From: Cytophagaceae bacterium
GTDB taxonomy: Bacteria; Bacteroidota; Bacteroidia; Cytophagales; JAIYAX01
Direction: 5' to 3'
NCBI GenBank assembly: GCA_027488815.1
Contig: JAIYAX010000025.1
Span: 141,375-205,374 of the forward strand
Length of the DNA: 64,000 nucleotides
Under the pieces are notes generated by a model. That model saw only the letters and a list, made by a program, of their open reading frames with translations, made no database searches and was not told the origin of the DNA. Position 1 is the first letter of the stretch. The number at the start of each line of letters is the position of its first letter. The translations under genes were made by a program, and so were the position numbers. Shown here piece by piece: positions 62,089 to 64,000 of the stretch.

Positions 62089-64000
62089 ATGAAAAGTTTT
62101 ACACTAATTTCTGCTTTATTCTTTTTGCCTTTGTTTCTTCTTGCCCAGCAAAAAGAGGGTGCATGGTGGCTTTGTCCCTTTGGATTGAGAATCAATTTTA
62201 ACAGCGGGAACACCACACCGAATTATGATTTATTAGGCGGTTCTGTAATAAGCAATGTTAGGCCAGCATGTATCTCCACTCCTTCTGGAGATCTTTTACT
62301 TTTTGCACTTCCTGCTCAGAATAAGAATAATCAGGTAATTCAACCTGCGCTTAATCCAGGTCAAATTACTTCCGCAACATCGCTTATTGTAAAGAAACCG
62401 GGTCCCGGAAAAATATACTCAGTACTTTCCTGGGGCGTTGGCTTTTATTTTGAGGTAGATATGGAGGGAAATAACGGTGCAGGAAGTTTACTTCAGAACA
62501 CCTATATGGATATTACTCAGGCTACTGACACCGCTTTAGATGCAGCCATTTTTCAGAGCACAGGGGATTATTATTGGGTAGTTTTTAAAACTAAAAACGG
62601 CAATGAGTTTAGAACATTTAAACTGGATTCAAATGGACTAAGTACAAGTTATGTATCCAGTTTTTTAGGACCTAGCTCTACCTGGAGTAATAATAATTTT
62701 ATAATTCCTTGTTTGAAATCTTCGCCCAAATCTAACTATTTAAGTGTTCTCTATCATAATGCAATAAACTTGCAACCAATGCCGCTTTTTATCTACTCAT
62801 TTGATAAATCAAATGGACTACTAAGTTCTGCGATATTTAGTGACACTATCATGAATTTATCTGCCATAGGTGGTACATATTCACCGCAAGAGAATTATTT
62901 TTATTATTCTGATACTAATCGTTTAATTCAACTAAATTTAACTAATCAAAACAAAATAATTATTGACGATTATTCTGTTTATAATTTTACTGGAGATACA
63001 GTTATTGGTGATATGCAGATAGCGATAAATGGAAAAATATATATAAAGTATGATTGCTTTGACGGAGTGTCTGGTTCTAAAATTAATCTAGCTGTTATTA
63101 ACTGTCCGGAAAATCAGGGGTTAAATTCGAATTTAGACAAATTTATACTGTCTTTAGATAGTTTCAATAATACTTTTGTCTATTTTCCACTTCAAAACCA
63201 AACCCTCTTCGTCAATGCCAATATCTTACAGGCACAGGCAGATAAGGATACGATCTGCCTGGGGGATAGCATCAACCTGAGTGCCTTTGGGGCAGGGGCA
63301 GATGCTTTTCAATGGGTAAAGATCAGTGGTCCGGGGCCATCGGGGCTGTCGGCTACGACGGGTGGGCTGATCAAGGCCAGTCCTCAGGTGGGTACGCATG
63401 TGTATCGGGCAGTGGGCTTCAAAACCTGCGGCGCACCCGATACGGCCACGGTACGGCTGGTGGTGGTGCCAAGCCCTGTGGCCAATGCAGGGCCTAATCA
63501 AACAGTTTGTAGGGGAGATACGGTACAAATTGGAACCACCGCCAGTACGGGAACCTACCGCTGGGCCAGGCTGCCCGCTGCTCCGGTAGGAAATCTACTC
63601 AATGATAGCACGGTGCAGAGGCCTTTTTTCCGTTCGGGTTTTGCCAGTCCAAGCCAAACCCAGTTCACCTTCGTGCTTCAATCCCGCAATGCGGGATGCA
63701 CCAGAACCGATACGGTCACGGTCAATCTCAACAACCTCCCCTCCGCCCTCAACCTCGCCGGCCCGGATACCAGCAAATGCAGCACAGCACCTATTCAACT
63801 CGGCACTGCGCCTGTGCCTAACCTTGGCTATGTCTGGGCTTTGATCCCTTCCGGTCTGCCCACCGGCCTGCAAAACCCCAACACCGCCCAGCCGCTGTTT
63901 ACCTTAGTGCCTCCGGCTACGGCCACCAATCCCCAAACCTTTACGTATCGCCTGCAAGTCACAGACAGTAACAGTTGTAGGAATGCCGATACGGTGCAGG
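62089..64000 (+). CDS. T9SS/PKD-type cargo protein, C-terminus beyond the window
   Basis: An open reading frame of at least 637 codons runs off the right edge without a stop. It starts at MKSFTLISALFFLPLFLLAQQ, a good signal peptide. Residues about 22-360 resemble the N-terminal beta-propeller-like domain of gliding-type cargo proteins (EGAWWLCPFGLRINFNSGN). From about residue 380 come cysteine-paired PKD/Ig-like repeats (DTICLGDSINLSAF, VANAGPNQTVCRGDTVQIG). Base composition jumps between the two parts. It is presumably a surface-exposed adhesin or enzyme carrier; the sorting domain would lie to the right of the window. Confidence 0.82.
   Translation, partial: MKSFTLISALFFLPLFLLAQQKEGAWWLCPFGLRINFNSGNTTPNYDLLGGSVISNVRPACISTPSGDLLLFALPAQNKNNQVIQPALNPGQITSATSLIVKKPGPGKIYSVLSWGVGFYFEVDMEGNNGAGSLLQNTYMDITQATDTALDAAIFQSTGDYYWVVFKTKNGNEFRTFKLDSNGLSTSYVSSFLGPSSTWSNNNFIIPCLKSSPKSNYLSVLYHNAINLQPMPLFIYSFDKSNGLLSSAIFSDTIMNLSAIGGTYSPQENYFYYSDTNRLIQLNLTNQNKIIIDDYSVYNFTGDTVIGDMQIAINGKIYIKYDCFDGVSGSKINLAVINCPENQGLNSNLDKFILSLDSFNNTFVYFPLQNQTLFVNANILQAQADKDTICLGDSINLSAFGAGADAFQWVKISGPGPSGLSATTGGLIKASPQVGTHVYRAVGFKTCGAPDTATVRLVVVPSPVANAGPNQTVCRGDTVQIGTTASTGTYRWARLPAAPVGNLLNDSTVQRPFFRSGFASPSQTQFTFVLQSRNAGCTRTDTVTVNLNNLPSALNLAGPDTSKCSTAPIQLGTAPVPNLGYVWALIPSGLPTGLQNPNTAQPLFTLVPPATATNPQTFTYRLQVTDSNSCRNADTVQ

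Noticed and set aside
63226..63873. Minus-strand frames in the G+C-rich end of the window
   Set aside because: They are opposite to an open plus-strand frame with a signal peptide and PKD-like repeats; high G+C lowers stop-codon frequency.

Overview
This window is chromosomal DNA from a member of the Bacteroidota, most probably a Cytophagales-type bacterium. The evidence is direct. There are two PorP/SprF proteins, a PorV/PorQ protein, type A and type B type IX secretion (T9SS) C-terminal domains, and the operon order DUF177-rpmF-plsX-fabH-efp-accB-accC. Shine-Dalgarno sequences are sparse, many genes overlap by a few bases, and the one clear promoter fits the Bacteroidota TTTG / TAnnTTTG pattern. 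No plasmid, phage, CRISPR array or insertion sequence was seen.

Layout. Positions 1-11,500 are housekeeping. A minus-strand group holds pcrA/uvrD, a DUF4290 protein and the start of murA. A long minus-strand operon runs pepA, pdxA, DUF177, rpmF, plsX, fabH, efp, accB, accC, joining fatty-acid initiation to translation genes. Positions 11,500-14,600 carry rsmA, mgtE and a 2-hydroxyacid dehydrogenase on the plus strand. Positions 14,700-24,000 are a three-gene surface operon: a TonB-dependent receptor, a 1429-residue secreted protein and a PorV/PorQ-like barrel. greA, a HIT protein and ruvC follow. Positions 25,500-32,800 are a tightly overlapped plus-strand operon: membrane protein, family 2 glycosyltransferase, small protein, DppC-type permease, SpoIIE-type phosphatase, polysaccharide deacetylase, TatD nuclease and asparaginase. 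A tRNA-Ser(GGA), an ExbB/ExbD motor cluster, an MFS transporter and a small unknown protein come next.

Positions 37,000-52,900 form a SprB/SprF-like adhesin island. A giant protein of about 3800 residues contains 32 tandem modules of about 89 residues, each with two conserved cysteines. Next to it is a 632-residue gliding-type protein. Both end in type B T9SS domains and both are flanked by PorP/SprF genes. After a short metabolic stretch (amidohydrolase, AMP nucleosidase, stand-alone HsdR-N nuclease domain, family 39 glycosyltransferase) the window returns to T9SS cargo. There is a 349-residue type A protein, then a YadA-head/S74-chaperone protein whose 5' end is broken by a C10 tract frameshift and an amber codon, then a PKD-type cargo gene that runs off the right edge.

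How the genes fit together: the window encodes many exported, disulfide-capable surface proteins, together with outer-membrane partners (PorV/Q, PorP/SprF, TonB receptor) and an ExbBD-type proton motor that may energise the TonB receptor. The points most worth a second look are the 32-module adhesin with its paired SprF partners, the conserved-looking receptor/secreted protein/PorV operon, the doubly broken S74 cargo gene, the sharp base-composition break inside the last gene, and an EF-P with asparagine at the normally modified loop tip.
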